A DNA stretch of 64,000 nt from an uncultured Collinsella sp. GTDB taxonomy: Bacteria > Actinomycetota > Coriobacteriia > Coriobacteriales > Coriobacteriaceae. The notes beneath the pieces were generated by a model that saw only the letters and a program-made list of their open reading frames with translations, was not told the DNA's origin and did no database searches. Below, piece after piece: positions 15,274-24,561 of this stretch. The stretch spans positions 124,001 to 188,000 of the forward strand of contig CABUSV010000002.1 of NCBI GenBank assembly GCA_902494345.1, read 5' to 3'. The translations under genes were made by a program, and so were the position numbers. The number at the start of each line of letters is the position of its first letter. The first letter of the stretch is position 1.

Positions 15274-16341
15274 TTATTGTGCAGCCATTTCTTTAAGCTT
15301 CTCAGCCATCAACAAACACACGTCTTCCGATTGCGGGTACACGCCAAAATGATCGAAGAAACCATGGTCACATCCGGCATATTCGATGACCTCGACATCG
15401 ATTCCTGAAGACCGTAATTTTGTAGCCCATTTTTCATCGGGGATACGAAGCGGATCGTATTCGGATGTCACGATAGTCACCGGGGGGAAATCAGTGCAGT
15501 CCTCAAGCATTAGCGCAGAAATCAACGGGTCATGAGGAGACATTTTTCCATGTGCACAAAGTTCGACCATCGGGCCGTCCGAATCGCGAAGATGGTCGAT
15601 GCGAAAACGCGCAACGTCCTCTTGATCGGCTATCGCAGGAAAATCCTCATATCCCTCGCCCTGTTCGCCCGCAAGGTCGACTTCAGGATAGATTTCGAAG
15701 GCATGGGCTACAGCTCCAGCACCCCTGAGCTGAACACACGCATTAGTAAGGCTTCCTCCCGCGGAGTCGCCGGCGACCATTATTTTATGAGGATCGATTC
15801 CGAGATCCCCGGCATGCTCGCGCACATAATCAAGAGCAAGAACGCAATCCTCGATCTGCCCGGGAAATGCCGTCTCCGGCGCCAAGCGGTATTCTGGATA
15901 AACCACCACTGCACCAGACTTTTCGGCGATGAACTCGAGCTGATGTTCAAATTGCAGAACATTCCCCGCCATAAACGCGCCGCCATGCAGGTAAACAAGC
16001 GCTGGACTTGCCTCCTTATGATTTGGTGGCGTCCAGACGAATAAATCTATATAGCGATCGGCCGCCTCCATGAGGATCTCATCGCGCTGAACCTCACCAT
16101 CGAGTAGGCGGTATGTCGGCTTATCCGGGCGATGACGCATTCCAATAAGGCTCGTCCAGCTCGGAGACATGCTAACATTCCGCATCTTCTTGCGAGATAC
16201 CTCGAGAATTCGTGGGTCAAGCACATGCTCTCTTTCATCATCAGGAACCGGACGAATTTGAACCTCGAGCCCCCTCTTCTCGGTTATAAACGAGCGACCG
16301 GAGATGGCGCCAATCAACGCCTCGTCGTATTGTCTACCCAT
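15274..16341 (-). CDS. Alpha/beta hydrolase, HSL-type esterase
   Basis: The 355-residue protein has the hormone-sensitive-lipase pattern: oxyanion motif YLHGGAF, nucleophile elbow VAGDSAGGS, acid residue in SEYDPLRIPDE and histidine in YAGCDHGFF. It should hydrolyse a short acyl ester in the cytoplasm, since no signal peptide is seen. It is divergent from a GntR regulator that is followed by a mannose-family PTS, which suggests removal of an acyl group from the imported sugar. That role is inference. Base composition is more AT-rich than the housekeeping genes around it. Confidence 0.85.
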   Translation of the reverse strand: MGRQYDEALIGAISGRSFITEKRGLEVQIRPVPDDEREHVLDPRILEVSRKKMRNVSMSPSWTSLIGMRHRPDKPTYRLLDGEVQRDEILMEAADRYIDLFVWTPPNHKEASPALVYLHGGAFMAGNVLQFEHQLEFIAEKSGAVVVYPEYRLAPETAFPGQIEDCVLALDYVREHAGDLGIDPHKIMVAGDSAGGSLTNACVQLRGAGAVAHAFEIYPEVDLAGEQGEGYEDFPAIADQEDVARFRIDHLRDSDGPMVELCAHGKMSPHDPLISALMLEDCTDFPPVTIVTSEYDPLRIPDEKWATKLRSSGIDVEVIEYAGCDHGFFDHFGVYPQSEDVCLLMAEKLKEMAAQ

Positions 16342-16465
16342 CTTAAATCCCCTCTCGGCGATAACGCCAAATCGATATTTCCATAACTTTTGAGATAACG
16401 GCTTATGATGTCCTCAGTTGTCGTATATCTATGTACTAAAGAAACTGAAGACCAAGGGGTCCACC

Positions 16466-17221
16466 ATGCCTGCAGCAAAAGACGAGCTCACTCAGCCAGA
16501 GCTTCTCTATCAGACCGTTGAAAACGATATCCTCAAGAAAATAGTTTCTGGCGAACTCCCCGGCGGCAGTCAGATTCCCACCGAAACCGAGCTTTGCAAG
16601 CAATACAAAGTAAGCAGGATCACCGTAAGACGCGCCGTACAGAATCTCATTGACCAAAACTTGCTCTACCGCCTGCGAGGCAAGGGAACATTCGTAAACC
16701 CATCGAAGCTCACTCTGAAACGAGGAACAAGTACCATTTTCAATTTGAGCTCCGACCCTCAATACGGCGATAAAACAACCAAGTCCATCTTGGAAACAGG
16801 CCTGATCAAGGCTGATGCCCACATTGCACGGGAGCTCAAAATTGACAACGGAACCGTAGTGCAACGAGTTGCGCGCTTGGTTTATATCGAAAATGCCCCC
16901 TGCGCCATCGACACCGTTTATGCAACGCAGGGCACTCTACCCGGACTACTGGAGCTTCTCACAGACAATGCCAGTCTTTTCGACCTGATCGCCAATCATT
17001 ACAGCATCGCAACCGGTATTGAGAAGCTCAAAATCACCGCAGGAATAGCGGGGCTCCAAGAAGCAAACCTTCTCGGTTATATCGTTGGAGCCCCCGTGAG
17101 CGTTGTCGAGCACGTCACATATGCCTGCGATGAAATACCGCTCCACTATTCAAAAACCGTTTGGCGAGCAGACGCATCGTCCTTCGAGTTCAGCATCTCA
17201 AAAGATGGACGCCTTCTCTAG
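16466..17221 (+). CDS. GntR/HutC-family transcriptional regulator
   Basis: The 251-residue protein has an N-terminal winged helix (LPGGSQIPTETELCKQYKVS then RITVRRAVQNLIDQNLLYR and GKGTFV). The C-terminal part is a UTRA ligand domain, with VVQRVARLVYIENAPCAID and IPLHYSKTVWRADASSFEF. Such regulators usually sense a sugar phosphate or similar metabolite. It lies between the esterase and the PTS and probably controls both. ATG 16466 follows AAGGGG. Its stop overlaps the convergent IID stop by 3 nt. The likely operator is the palindrome at 19375-19412. Confidence 0.9.
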   Translation: MPAAKDELTQPELLYQTVENDILKKIVSGELPGGSQIPTETELCKQYKVSRITVRRAVQNLIDQNLLYRLRGKGTFVNPSKLTLKRGTSTIFNLSSDPQYGDKTTKSILETGLIKADAHIARELKIDNGTVVQRVARLVYIENAPCAIDTVYATQGTLPGLLELLTDNASLFDLIANHYSIATGIEKLKITAGIAGLQEANLLGYIVGAPVSVVEHVTYACDEIPLHYSKTVWRADASSFEFSISKDGRLL

Positions 17222-18078
17222 CCCAAAATCCCCAGGACGCCGAGCACAATACCCGCAGCGAGAATGCCCACAATCTGCCAAATAATTTTGACCTGTTTCT
17301 TATTGCAAAGACACATGATCCCGAACGCGCAGAGCGGCAAAAGAGCCGGGAATATCCCATCGAGCGTTTCCTGCAACTTAAACGCGGTGTCGCCGAAGTT
17401 AAGAGCGAGCGGAGTGGTAACTGCAACGGTGGTCGCCACCATTCCACCAACTACCATTAGTCCCACAATCGCCAGGCCGGACGTAACTTTGTGCATTACA
17501 TCAGAATCGTTCAGCTTCGAAATCATGCCACTGCCAAGCGAATAACCATACTGAAGCCCAAACCAGCGAATCAGGATCGTTGGGACATTATAAAGAAGCA
17601 GGAACAGGATTGGGCCGAGCAGACTGCCCGAAAGGCAAAGTCCTGTCACAACGCCCGTCGCAATCATGCGAAGCGTACTGGCAATCAGTGAATCTCCAAT
17701 ACCGGAAAGCGGAGCCATAAGCGATGCTTTCATGGCGTTAATTGAGGCGGTGTCAAAGTCCTGATTGTTGGCGTTCTCCTCCTCCATGGAGGCCACAATG
17801 CCGGCGACCAGAGGATTAAACGTAACTTGAATATTGTAGAACTCAAGATGACGCTTATATGCCTCAATCCGGTCTTCAGGCTTATCGTATAACCGCTTGA
17901 TTACCGGAATCATGTCGTAGCAGAAACCAACGTTCATTTGTCGGTCAAAGCTCCACATGATGTTGAGTGGAAAGCTACGCCAAAATAACGCCTTTAAGTC
18001 TTTCTTGGTTATTCTCTTATCGGTCGATTTATTTGACTCCGGCGAGAGCTCAAGAACATCATTAGAATTCGTTGTCAT
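17218..18078 (-). CDS. PTS mannose-family IID component
   Basis: The 286-residue protein matches the EIID family: KKDLKALFWRSFPLNIMWSF near the start, YDMIPVIKRLYD, HLEFYNIQVTFNPLVAGI, then the glycine-rich APLSGIGDSLIASTLRM and a C-terminal membrane segment. It forms the translocation unit with IIC. ATG 18078 is used because AAGGAGG precedes it. It overlaps the IIC stop by 17 nt, which implies coupled translation. Confidence 0.93.
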   Translation of the reverse strand: MTTNSNDVLELSPESNKSTDKRITKKDLKALFWRSFPLNIMWSFDRQMNVGFCYDMIPVIKRLYDKPEDRIEAYKRHLEFYNIQVTFNPLVAGIVASMEEENANNQDFDTASINAMKASLMAPLSGIGDSLIASTLRMIATGVVTGLCLSGSLLGPILFLLLYNVPTILIRWFGLQYGYSLGSGMISKLNDSDVMHKVTSGLAIVGLMVVGGMVATTVAVTTPLALNFGDTAFKLQETLDGIFPALLPLCAFGIMCLCNKKQVKIIWQIVGILAAGIVLGVLGILG

Positions 18079-18838
18079 CGTCAACCTCCTTAGCGACCGC
18101 CGCACTGGCAGGCATAAAAATGTGAGCCATATTGAGAATCCCAATCAGGATCAGCGAAAACGCCACGATACCGATCGTCGGAATGTTTAGATAGGCACTC
18201 AGCAAGAAGCCTCCAAAGAATAGGAAGCTCAGCTCCTTGGTGGACAGGATTGACATAAGCTGCGCAAATCCAAGCGCGGGCAGAATACCCGTTGCGATCG
18301 TAAGCCCATTCGTAAGCCAATCAGGAATGGCGTCAATCAGTGCCTGAACAGCATCATTTCCAACGTAAAAAGCCATGCCGCAAATCAAGCCAAGCGCAAT
18401 GATGTAGAGAATTCCATTGGTCCACATAGCGGCTGCAATCGTTTTGGGGTCGTCTTTTTCGGCACCACGATCAGCCCAGACAGCCATAGGAGGCGTAACA
18501 ACGCTATACATAAGGCTGTCAAACATGCCGGCAAGCACCGCAGTGGGCATAGCAATAGTCAGAGCGGTCTCGGGACCCGCACCCATAGTAATCGCAAAGG
18601 CTGTTCCCAAAACTGAACCAACAATTACGTTGGGCGGCACGGCAGCACCAACCTGCCAGACCCCCATGAACGCGAGTTCGAGTTGGAAACCAACAATAAC
18701 GCCAGTCGGAATATCACCCAAAAAAATACCGACAATCGCTCCGAGGACAATCGGCCGCTCGACCATCGCAGTACCGAGTAAATAATCCGATTGACCTATC
18801 GCAGCGGCAAGACCAACCAGAAAAGCCTGAAGCAGCAT
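18062..18838 (-). CDS. PTS mannose/sorbose-family IIC component
   Basis: The 258-residue integral membrane protein has about seven hydrophobic segments. EIIC-Man/Sor signatures include IGQSDYLLGTAMVERPIVLG, GDIPTGVIVGFQLELAFMGV and VGAAVPPNVIVGSVLGTAFA. It forms the sugar channel with IID. It starts 14 nt after IIB. The sugar cannot be named: the family covers mannose, sorbose, fructose, N-acetylgalactosamine and others. Confidence 0.93.
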   Translation of the reverse strand: MLLQAFLVGLAAAIGQSDYLLGTAMVERPIVLGAIVGIFLGDIPTGVIVGFQLELAFMGVWQVGAAVPPNVIVGSVLGTAFAITMGAGPETALTIAMPTAVLAGMFDSLMYSVVTPPMAVWADRGAEKDDPKTIAAAMWTNGILYIIALGLICGMAFYVGNDAVQALIDAIPDWLTNGLTIATGILPALGFAQLMSILSTKELSFLFFGGFLLSAYLNIPTIGIVAFSLILIGILNMAHIFMPASAAVAKEVDDDNEF

Positions 18839-18852
18839 ATTTCTCCCTCTTC

Positions 18853-19329
18853 CTACAAATCAAAACTTGTTACGATGCGTTTTTTCTCGCTAGCAACCTG
18901 CCTTACCTCGAACTCGATTCCATCAGCCATGGCTTTCTTAATTTCATTAATATCGGATTGGGAAAGGCGCACAGCAGGGCCAAGCTCCTTTACGCTATCC
19001 CCCAACGGTCGAGCGCCGCCTAAATTCACAGACGTTATTATTGGACACGCACGCGCAACTTCACAGGCGTCATGTACATTTCCCGCAACAACAATTAGCT
19101 CGTATTTATCCACCGCGCTTCCGTTAAGGGCCACGATGGAATCTTCTACACTTTTGACAACCAATTTGGCATCAGCGGGTTTTGCAATTCGCAGCGCTTG
19201 AATTCGCTCTTTGCTTGCGGCGTACTCATCTGAAACCACAAGAATAGCGTTTGCTTCAAGCGTTGGATACCAAGAGAACACGGTCTGCCCATGCACTAAC
19301 CGGCTATCGACGCGACACAGTTTAATCAT
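18853..19329 (-). CDS. PTS mannose/sorbose-family IIB component
   Basis: The 158-residue protein begins MIKLCRVDSRLVHGQTVFSW, with the phospho-acceptor histidine at H13 in RLVHGQ. IIB receives phosphate from a mannose-type IIA and passes it to the sugar. No such IIA gene or IIA domain is encoded in the window. ATG 19329 follows AAAGGGG; an in-frame start at 19383 would fall in the operator palindrome. It is the first gene of the PTS operon. Confidence 0.93.
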   Translation of the reverse strand: MIKLCRVDSRLVHGQTVFSWYPTLEANAILVVSDEYAASKERIQALRIAKPADAKLVVKSVEDSIVALNGSAVDKYELIVVAGNVHDACEVARACPIITSVNLGGARPLGDSVKELGPAVRLSQSDINEIKKAMADGIEFEVRQVASEKKRIVTSFDL

Positions 19330-19374
19330 TTTGCCCCTTTCTCGACTTGAACACAGACAATCATCCTTGACTGC

Positions 19375-19412
19375 TAATGGCATATTACGTCATATGACGT
19401 AATATGCCATTA
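19375..19412 (-). promoter_or_regulatory. 38-bp perfect palindrome, probable PTS operator
   Basis: The half-site TAATGGCATATTACGTCAT is followed by its exact complement, centred between 19393 and 19394. It ends 45 nt upstream of the IIB start. Its length, AT-rich content and position suggest a binding site for the GntR/UTRA dimer, possibly two overlapping dimers. No close copy is seen upstream of the regulator or the esterase. Confidence 0.6.
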
Positions 19413-19500
19413 CATAATATCTTGAACGGTTGAATATCACCGCTAAATGGTATTTATCTCTAAAAACGGGGGGGTGCAATCCGTCTAGACACAGTGCGTC

Positions 19501-19582
19501 GGGGCGAGAGGGGCCGAGTTTTCTCCCGAGCGACTCTGCTTGCAGCCGGAGCGAAAGGGGGAAACTCGGCCCCTCCCGCCCC
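19501..19582. repeat. Long-armed hairpin repeat with conserved loop core
   Basis: Arms 19501-19521 (GGGGCGAGAGGGGCCGAGTT then T) and 19562-19582 pair with a single mismatch over 21 bases. The 40-nt loop contains GAGCGACTCTGC-TT-GCAGCCGGAGCGAA, which matches the loop of the hairpin at 14034-14121 read on the opposite strand. It ends 16 nt from the carB stop and may also help end that transcript. Confidence 0.75.
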
Positions 19583-19598
19583 GGCCGGACAGCTCGAC

Positions 19599-22500
19599 CT
19601 ACACCGTGTACTGCGGCAGGTCCTGCAGGGCGATGACGTCCATGCCCATGTCGTTGGCGCTACCGTGACCCTGCTGGTCCTCACGCACCGCCTCGATGGC
19701 GCTCACGTACGTGTTGGCGGCAGACATCGCGGTCACGCAGGTCACGCCGCGGCGCACGGCCTCGGTGCGCAGAAGGTAGCCGTCGCCACGAGAACCCGGG
19801 CCGTACGGCGTGTTGATGATTACCGCAATCTTGCCATCGGCGATCAGGTCACCGATGTTGGGACGCTCGCCGTCGTGCGGGCCGCTAATCTTCTCCACGA
19901 CCTCGCAGGTCACGTTGCCGCCGCGCAGCACGCGCGCGGTGCCCTCGGTGGAGCAGATATCAAAGCCCAGGTAGCGCAGGATACGCGCGACCGAAAGGAT
20001 GTGGCGCTTGTCGCGGTCGCACACGCTGATGAACACCTTGCCGGCGCTCGGGTCGGGCAGCTTGTAGTCAATCGCCAGCTGCGTCTTGGCGTATGCCTCG
20101 GGATAGCTCTTGGCGATACCCATGACCTCGCCCGTCGACTTCATCTCGGGCCCCAGGATAACGTCGGCACCGGGGAAACGACCCCAGGGCATAACGGCTT
20201 CCTTCATGCAGAACCAATCGAGCTGACGCTCGTCGCTCGGCAGACCCAGGCTGGCGATGGAATCGCCTGCCATGATACGCGCCGCGCACTTGGCCAGCGG
20301 CACGCCGGTAGCCTTGGAGATGAACGGCACGGTACGGCTGGCGCGCGGGTTGGCCTCGATCACGTAGACGGTCTCGCCCTTGATGGCATACTGCACGTTG
20401 ACCAGGCCGCGGACTCCCAGTGCCATGGCGATGCGGCGCGTGGTCTCGCGGAGCTTCGCCTGCAGACTCTCGCTAAAGCTGAACGGCGGAATGCAGGTCG
20501 CGGAGTCACCGGAGTGGATGCCGGCCTCCTCGATATGCTCCAGGATGCCTCCGATGTAGACCTCCTCGCCGTCGCACAGGGCGTCGACATCGGACTCGAT
20601 CGCACCCTCCAGGAAGCGATCGAGGTACACCGGGTAGTCGGGGCTAATGCGCGCAGCCTCGGCCATGTAATCGCGCAGATGCTCGGCATCGTAGGCAATC
20701 ATCATGCCGCGGCCGCCCAGCACGTAGCTCGGACGCACCAGCAGCGGGTAGCCGATGTGCGCGGCTACGGCCTCGGCCTCCTCAAACGAGGTGGCCTGGC
20801 CCGCCGGCGGGTACATGATGCCCAGCTTGTCGAGCAGGGCGGCGAAGCGCTCGCGGTCCTCGGCAAAGTCGATGGCATCGGGCTTGGTGCCCATGATGTT
20901 CACGCCGCTCTCCTCGAGCATGCGCGCCAGCTTAAGCGGGGTCTGGCCGCCAAGCGTCACCACGACGCCATCGGGGCGCTCAACGTCGATAACGTCCATG
21001 ACGTCCTCGTAGGTGAGCGGCTCAAAGTACAGGCGGTCGGACGTGTCGTAGTCGGTCGAGACGGTCTCGGGGTTACAGTTAACCATGATGGTCTCAAAGC
21101 CGCGGGCCGCCAGCGCATAGCTCGCATGCACGCAGCAGTAGTCGAACTCGATACCCTGGCCAATGCGGTTGGGGCCGGCGCCCAGGATCATCGCCTTGGG
21201 CTTGTCCGCCGGCGTGGTCTCGTCGGGAGCCACGCACTTCTTGGCATCCGGGCTCGTGCGGTAGATGTTCTCGTACGTCTTGTAGTGGTACTCCGTGGCG
21301 CTCGAGAACTCCGCAGCGCAGGTATCGACCGTCTTCATGCTGGGAACCTCGCCCAGACCCTTGCGATAGGCGCGCACAAAGCGCTCGTCCGAGCCGGTCA
21401 GCGCGGCGATCTCGGCGTCGCTCGTACCGTACTGCTTGAGCAGGCGCATCGCGTCGGCGTCGATATCCTCCACACGCAGGCCGCGGATGCTCTCCTGGAC
21501 CTGCACCATATCGTTGATACGGTTGAGGTACCACGGATCGATACCGCAGATGGCATGGATGCGGGCGATGTCCCAGCCACGGCGCAGGGCCTCGACCACA
21601 AAGAAGATGCGATGCTCGGTCGGGGTTGCCACGGCCTGAGCAAGCTCGTCGTCGCTCAGCTTATCGGCACCCTCTTTGCCACCGGCGCAAATGCCCTGGT
21701 GGCCATCCTCCAGCGAGCGCATAGCCTTGCCAAAGGCCTCCTCAAAGGTGCGGCCGATCGCCATAATCTCGCCCACGGCCTTCATACGCGTGGTGAGCGT
21801 GGGGTCGGTACCCTTGAACTTCTCGAAGGCAAAGCGCGGCACCTTGACCACACAGTAGTCGATCGTGGGCTCAAAGCAGGCGGGCGTTGCCTTGGTGATG
21901 TCGTTGACGATCTCGTCGAGCGTGTAGCCCACAGCCAGGCGCGCGGCGGCCTTGGCGATGGGGAAACCCGTGGCCTTGGAAGCGAGGGCGGACGAACGGC
22001 TCACGCGCGGGTTCATCTCGATGACGATCAGGCGGCCGGTGTTGGGGTTCACGGCAAACTGCACGTTGGAGCCACCGGTCTCGACGCCGATCTTCTCCAA
22101 GATGGCGAGCGAGGCCACGCGCATGCGCTGATACTCAAGGTCGGAGAGGGTCTGCGCCGGCGCCACGGTGATGGAGTCGCCGGTATGCACGCCCATGGGG
22201 TCGAGGTTCTCGATGGAGCACACGATGATGCCGTTGCCGGCGTGGTCACGCATGACCTCCATCTCGTACTCTTTCCAGCCCTCGATGGACTCCTCGACCA
22301 GTACCTCGTGGGCAGGCGAGAGCTCGAGGCCCTGGCTCACGATGGAGACGAGCTCCTCGTGAGTGTGAGCGATGCCGCCGCCGGCGCCGCCGAGGGTAAA
22401 GCTCGGGCGCAGTACGCAGGGATAGCCCACGCGCTCGGCGATAGCCTCGGCGTCGGCCACGCTGTAGGCATAGCCCGAGCGCGCGACCTCCAGGCCGATC

Positions 22501-22913
22501 TCGGCCATGGCCTCGTTAAAGAGCTTGCGGTCCTCGCCGCGCTCGATGGCGTCCAGGTCGCAGCCGATCATCTCGACGCCGTACTTGTCGAGCGTACCGT
22601 CTTTCGCCAGCTCGACGGCGGCGTTCAGACCGGTCTGGCCGCCCAGTGTGGGCAGCAGCGCGTCCGGGCGCTCTTTCTTGATTACGCGCTCGATAAACTC
22701 GGCGGTGATGGGCTCGACATAGGTGCGGTCGGCAAGACCCGGGTCGGTCATGATGGTCGCCGGGTTGGAATTGACCAGGATAACCTCAAAGCCATCTTCC
22801 TTGAGCACCTTGCAGGCCTGGGCGCCGGAGTAATCGAACTCGCAAGCCTGACCAATGACGATGGGGCCCGAACCAATGACGAGGATGCGCTTGATGTCAG
22901 TACGTTTCGGCAT
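19599..22913 (-). CDS. carB: Carbamoyl-phosphate synthase large subunit
   Basis: CarB makes carbamoyl phosphate for arginine and pyrimidines from bicarbonate, ATP and ammonia supplied by CarA. The 1104-residue protein begins KRILVIGSGPIVIGQACEFD and has two ATP-grasp halves; the second begins AMILGAGPNRIGQGIEFDYC. The C-terminal MGS-like allosteric domain holds VFISVCDRDKRHILSVAR and IINTPYGPGSRGDGYLLR. It is about 30 residues longer than usual. ATG 22913 lies 1 nt after the carA stop and uses a ribosome site inside carA. Confidence 0.97.
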   Translation of the reverse strand: MPKRTDIKRILVIGSGPIVIGQACEFDYSGAQACKVLKEDGFEVILVNSNPATIMTDPGLADRTYVEPITAEFIERVIKKERPDALLPTLGGQTGLNAAVELAKDGTLDKYGVEMIGCDLDAIERGEDRKLFNEAMAEIGLEVARSGYAYSVADAEAIAERVGYPCVLRPSFTLGGAGGGIAHTHEELVSIVSQGLELSPAHEVLVEESIEGWKEYEMEVMRDHAGNGIIVCSIENLDPMGVHTGDSITVAPAQTLSDLEYQRMRVASLAILEKIGVETGGSNVQFAVNPNTGRLIVIEMNPRVSRSSALASKATGFPIAKAAARLAVGYTLDEIVNDITKATPACFEPTIDYCVVKVPRFAFEKFKGTDPTLTTRMKAVGEIMAIGRTFEEAFGKAMRSLEDGHQGICAGGKEGADKLSDDELAQAVATPTEHRIFFVVEALRRGWDIARIHAICGIDPWYLNRINDMVQVQESIRGLRVEDIDADAMRLLKQYGTSDAEIAALTGSDERFVRAYRKGLGEVPSMKTVDTCAAEFSSATEYHYKTYENIYRTSPDAKKCVAPDETTPADKPKAMILGAGPNRIGQGIEFDYCCVHASYALAARGFETIMVNCNPETVSTDYDTSDRLYFEPLTYEDVMDVIDVERPDGVVVTLGGQTPLKLARMLEESGVNIMGTKPDAIDFAEDRERFAALLDKLGIMYPPAGQATSFEEAEAVAAHIGYPLLVRPSYVLGGRGMMIAYDAEHLRDYMAEAARISPDYPVYLDRFLEGAIESDVDALCDGEEVYIGGILEHIEEAGIHSGDSATCIPPFSFSESLQAKLRETTRRIAMALGVRGLVNVQYAIKGETVYVIEANPRASRTVPFISKATGVPLAKCAARIMAGDSIASLGLPSDERQLDWFCMKEAVMPWGRFPGADVILGPEMKSTGEVMGIAKSYPEAYAKTQLAIDYKLPDPSAGKVFISVCDRDKRHILSVARILRYLGFDICSTEGTARVLRGGNVTCEVVEKISGPHDGERPNIGDLIADGKIAVIINTPYGPGSRGDGYLLRTEAVRRGVTCVTAMSAANTYVSAIEAVREDQQGHGSANDMGMDVIALQDLPQYTV

Positions 22914-22914
22914 G

Positions 22915-24354
22915 TTAGTTCTCCTCGGTCTCGGTCGCGGCGGTCTCGGCGAAATTCCAGCCAGCCAGGCGGTCCTTCGCGGTGTCGATGTCCAGGTAGT
23001 TCTCCTCGCCGTCCATGAGTCGCGTAAAGGCGGTAAAGAGATAGTGGGCATCGGTGGGGCCAGGCGAGGCCTCGGGGTGGTACTGGACCGAGAAGCACGG
23101 GGCGTCGAGCAGCTGGATGCCCTCGGCGGTGCCGTCGTTGAGGTTCACGTGCGTCAGGCGAATGCGGCCGAAGCGCTCGTTCATCACGACCGGCGCGATT
23201 CCGCGGCGCACCCAGACGCGCAGATCTCCATCGGCCGCATGCTCGGTCTCGCCGCCGGAAAGCTCGGGGACAAGCTCGCCCAAGCTGGGGAACAGCAGGC
23301 CAAAGCCATGGTTTTGTGCGGTAATCTCCACGCGACGGCTTACCAGGTTCATGACCGGCTGGTTGCCACCGCGGTGACCGAACTTAAGCTTTTCCATCTG
23401 GGCGCCGCAGGCCAGGCTGATCATCTGGTGACCAAGACAAATACCAAAGACCGGCACCTTGCCGATCAGCTGCTGCACCTGCTCGTAGGTCTCCACCACG
23501 GCATCGGGGTCGCCGGGGCCGTTGGACAAAAAGACGCCATCGGGATTCATGTCGAGCACCTCACTCGCGGGCGTATCCCACGGCACGACGGTAAGGTCGC
23601 AGCCGGCGCGGACCAGCCCCTCCAGAATGCCGCGCTTCACACCGCAGTCGTAGGCGACCACTTTGTGACGGGCAGGAGCGGCAACCGCAAGCGCAAAGTC
23701 ATGCGTGGCAGGCAGGTCGGCGGCCACAAACTCATGAGGCGCGGGGCAACTTACGGTCTTGACCAGGTTCTCGCCTACCAGTGTGGGCGCTGCGGCCAGA
23801 CGCTCGGCAAGCTCGTCGACGTCGAAGATCTCGGTCGAGATAATGCCCATCTTGGAACCATTGTCGCGCAGATGGCGCACCAGGGCGCGGGTGTCGACAC
23901 CCTCGATAGCGACGATGCCGTGAGCGCGCAGGTACTCCGGCACGCTGACGGCCGAGCGCCAGTTAGAAGGCGTGGCGCACATGTCGCGAACGATCATGCC
24001 GCGCATAGCCGGAGCGCTCGCGGGGCGCACGGCGTCGCCGGGGAAGGCCGACTGGACGTCGGTCTCGTCGATACCGTAGTTGCCGATCTGCGGATAGGTC
24101 ATGGTTACGATTTGGCCGGCATAACTCGGGTCGGTCATGACCTCAAAGTAGCCCTCGAGCGAGGTGTTGAAGCAGACTTCGCCGGTCGCGGTGCCCTCGG
24201 CGCCGCATGCACGTCCATAAAAAATGGTCCCATCCTCAAGATACAGGATGCAGGGACCGCAGGTGCCCTTGCTGGTTTTGGCCAGCATACGCTGGCAAAG
24301 CTCGCTGGGCGCGAAGGTGCGGGCGGCAGCGCCCGCGGTATGGTTATTCGCCAT
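22915..24354 (-). CDS. carA: Carbamoyl-phosphate synthase small subunit (glutaminase)
   Basis: CarA hydrolyses glutamine and passes ammonia to CarB. The 479-residue protein is longer than the usual 360-390, with extra sequence at the N-terminus (about 40 residues) and at the C-terminus (about 50 residues, acidic). The class I amidotransferase triad is in VFGICLGHQ (Cys) and VQYHPEASPGP (His, Glu). ATG 24354 follows AAGGAG. A CCGGTCTCACAGGACCGG hairpin (24366-24383) directly precedes the ribosome site and might regulate translation. Confidence 0.95.
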   Translation of the reverse strand: MANNHTAGAAARTFAPSELCQRMLAKTSKGTCGPCILYLEDGTIFYGRACGAEGTATGEVCFNTSLEGYFEVMTDPSYAGQIVTMTYPQIGNYGIDETDVQSAFPGDAVRPASAPAMRGMIVRDMCATPSNWRSAVSVPEYLRAHGIVAIEGVDTRALVRHLRDNGSKMGIISTEIFDVDELAERLAAAPTLVGENLVKTVSCPAPHEFVAADLPATHDFALAVAAPARHKVVAYDCGVKRGILEGLVRAGCDLTVVPWDTPASEVLDMNPDGVFLSNGPGDPDAVVETYEQVQQLIGKVPVFGICLGHQMISLACGAQMEKLKFGHRGGNQPVMNLVSRRVEITAQNHGFGLLFPSLGELVPELSGGETEHAADGDLRVWVRRGIAPVVMNERFGRIRLTHVNLNDGTAEGIQLLDAPCFSVQYHPEASPGPTDAHYLFTAFTRLMDGEENYLDIDTAKDRLAGWNFAETAATETEEN

Positions 24355-24514
24355 AATTCTCCTTCCCGGTCTCACAGGACCGGCTTAAAGGTGTGTAGTT
24401 AGGCCTCGCGGTATTGTAACCGCAAGCATGCCTCATGGCGTTAATTTCATCGAAATGTTTACGAAATGATAATTATGACTTTCTATGCATAATGATTTTT
24501 TAATCCCCGTCCCA

Positions 24515-24555
24515 GAAAAATCATCCCGCGGGGCTTGTGGCTCACGCGGGATGAT
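24515..24555 (-). terminator. Terminator of the exporter operon
   Basis: On the minus strand ATCATCCCGC pairs with GCGGGATGAT and is followed by TTTT. It starts a few bases after the stop at 24562. Confidence 0.75.
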
Positions 24556-24561
24556 GGCGTC

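Noticed and set aside
19494..23018. Very long open frame on the plus strand opposite carB
   Set aside because: It is antisense to a perfectly recognisable CarB, has no ribosome site and reads as Arg/His/Leu/Ala-rich nonsense. High GC and codon bias of the real gene create it.
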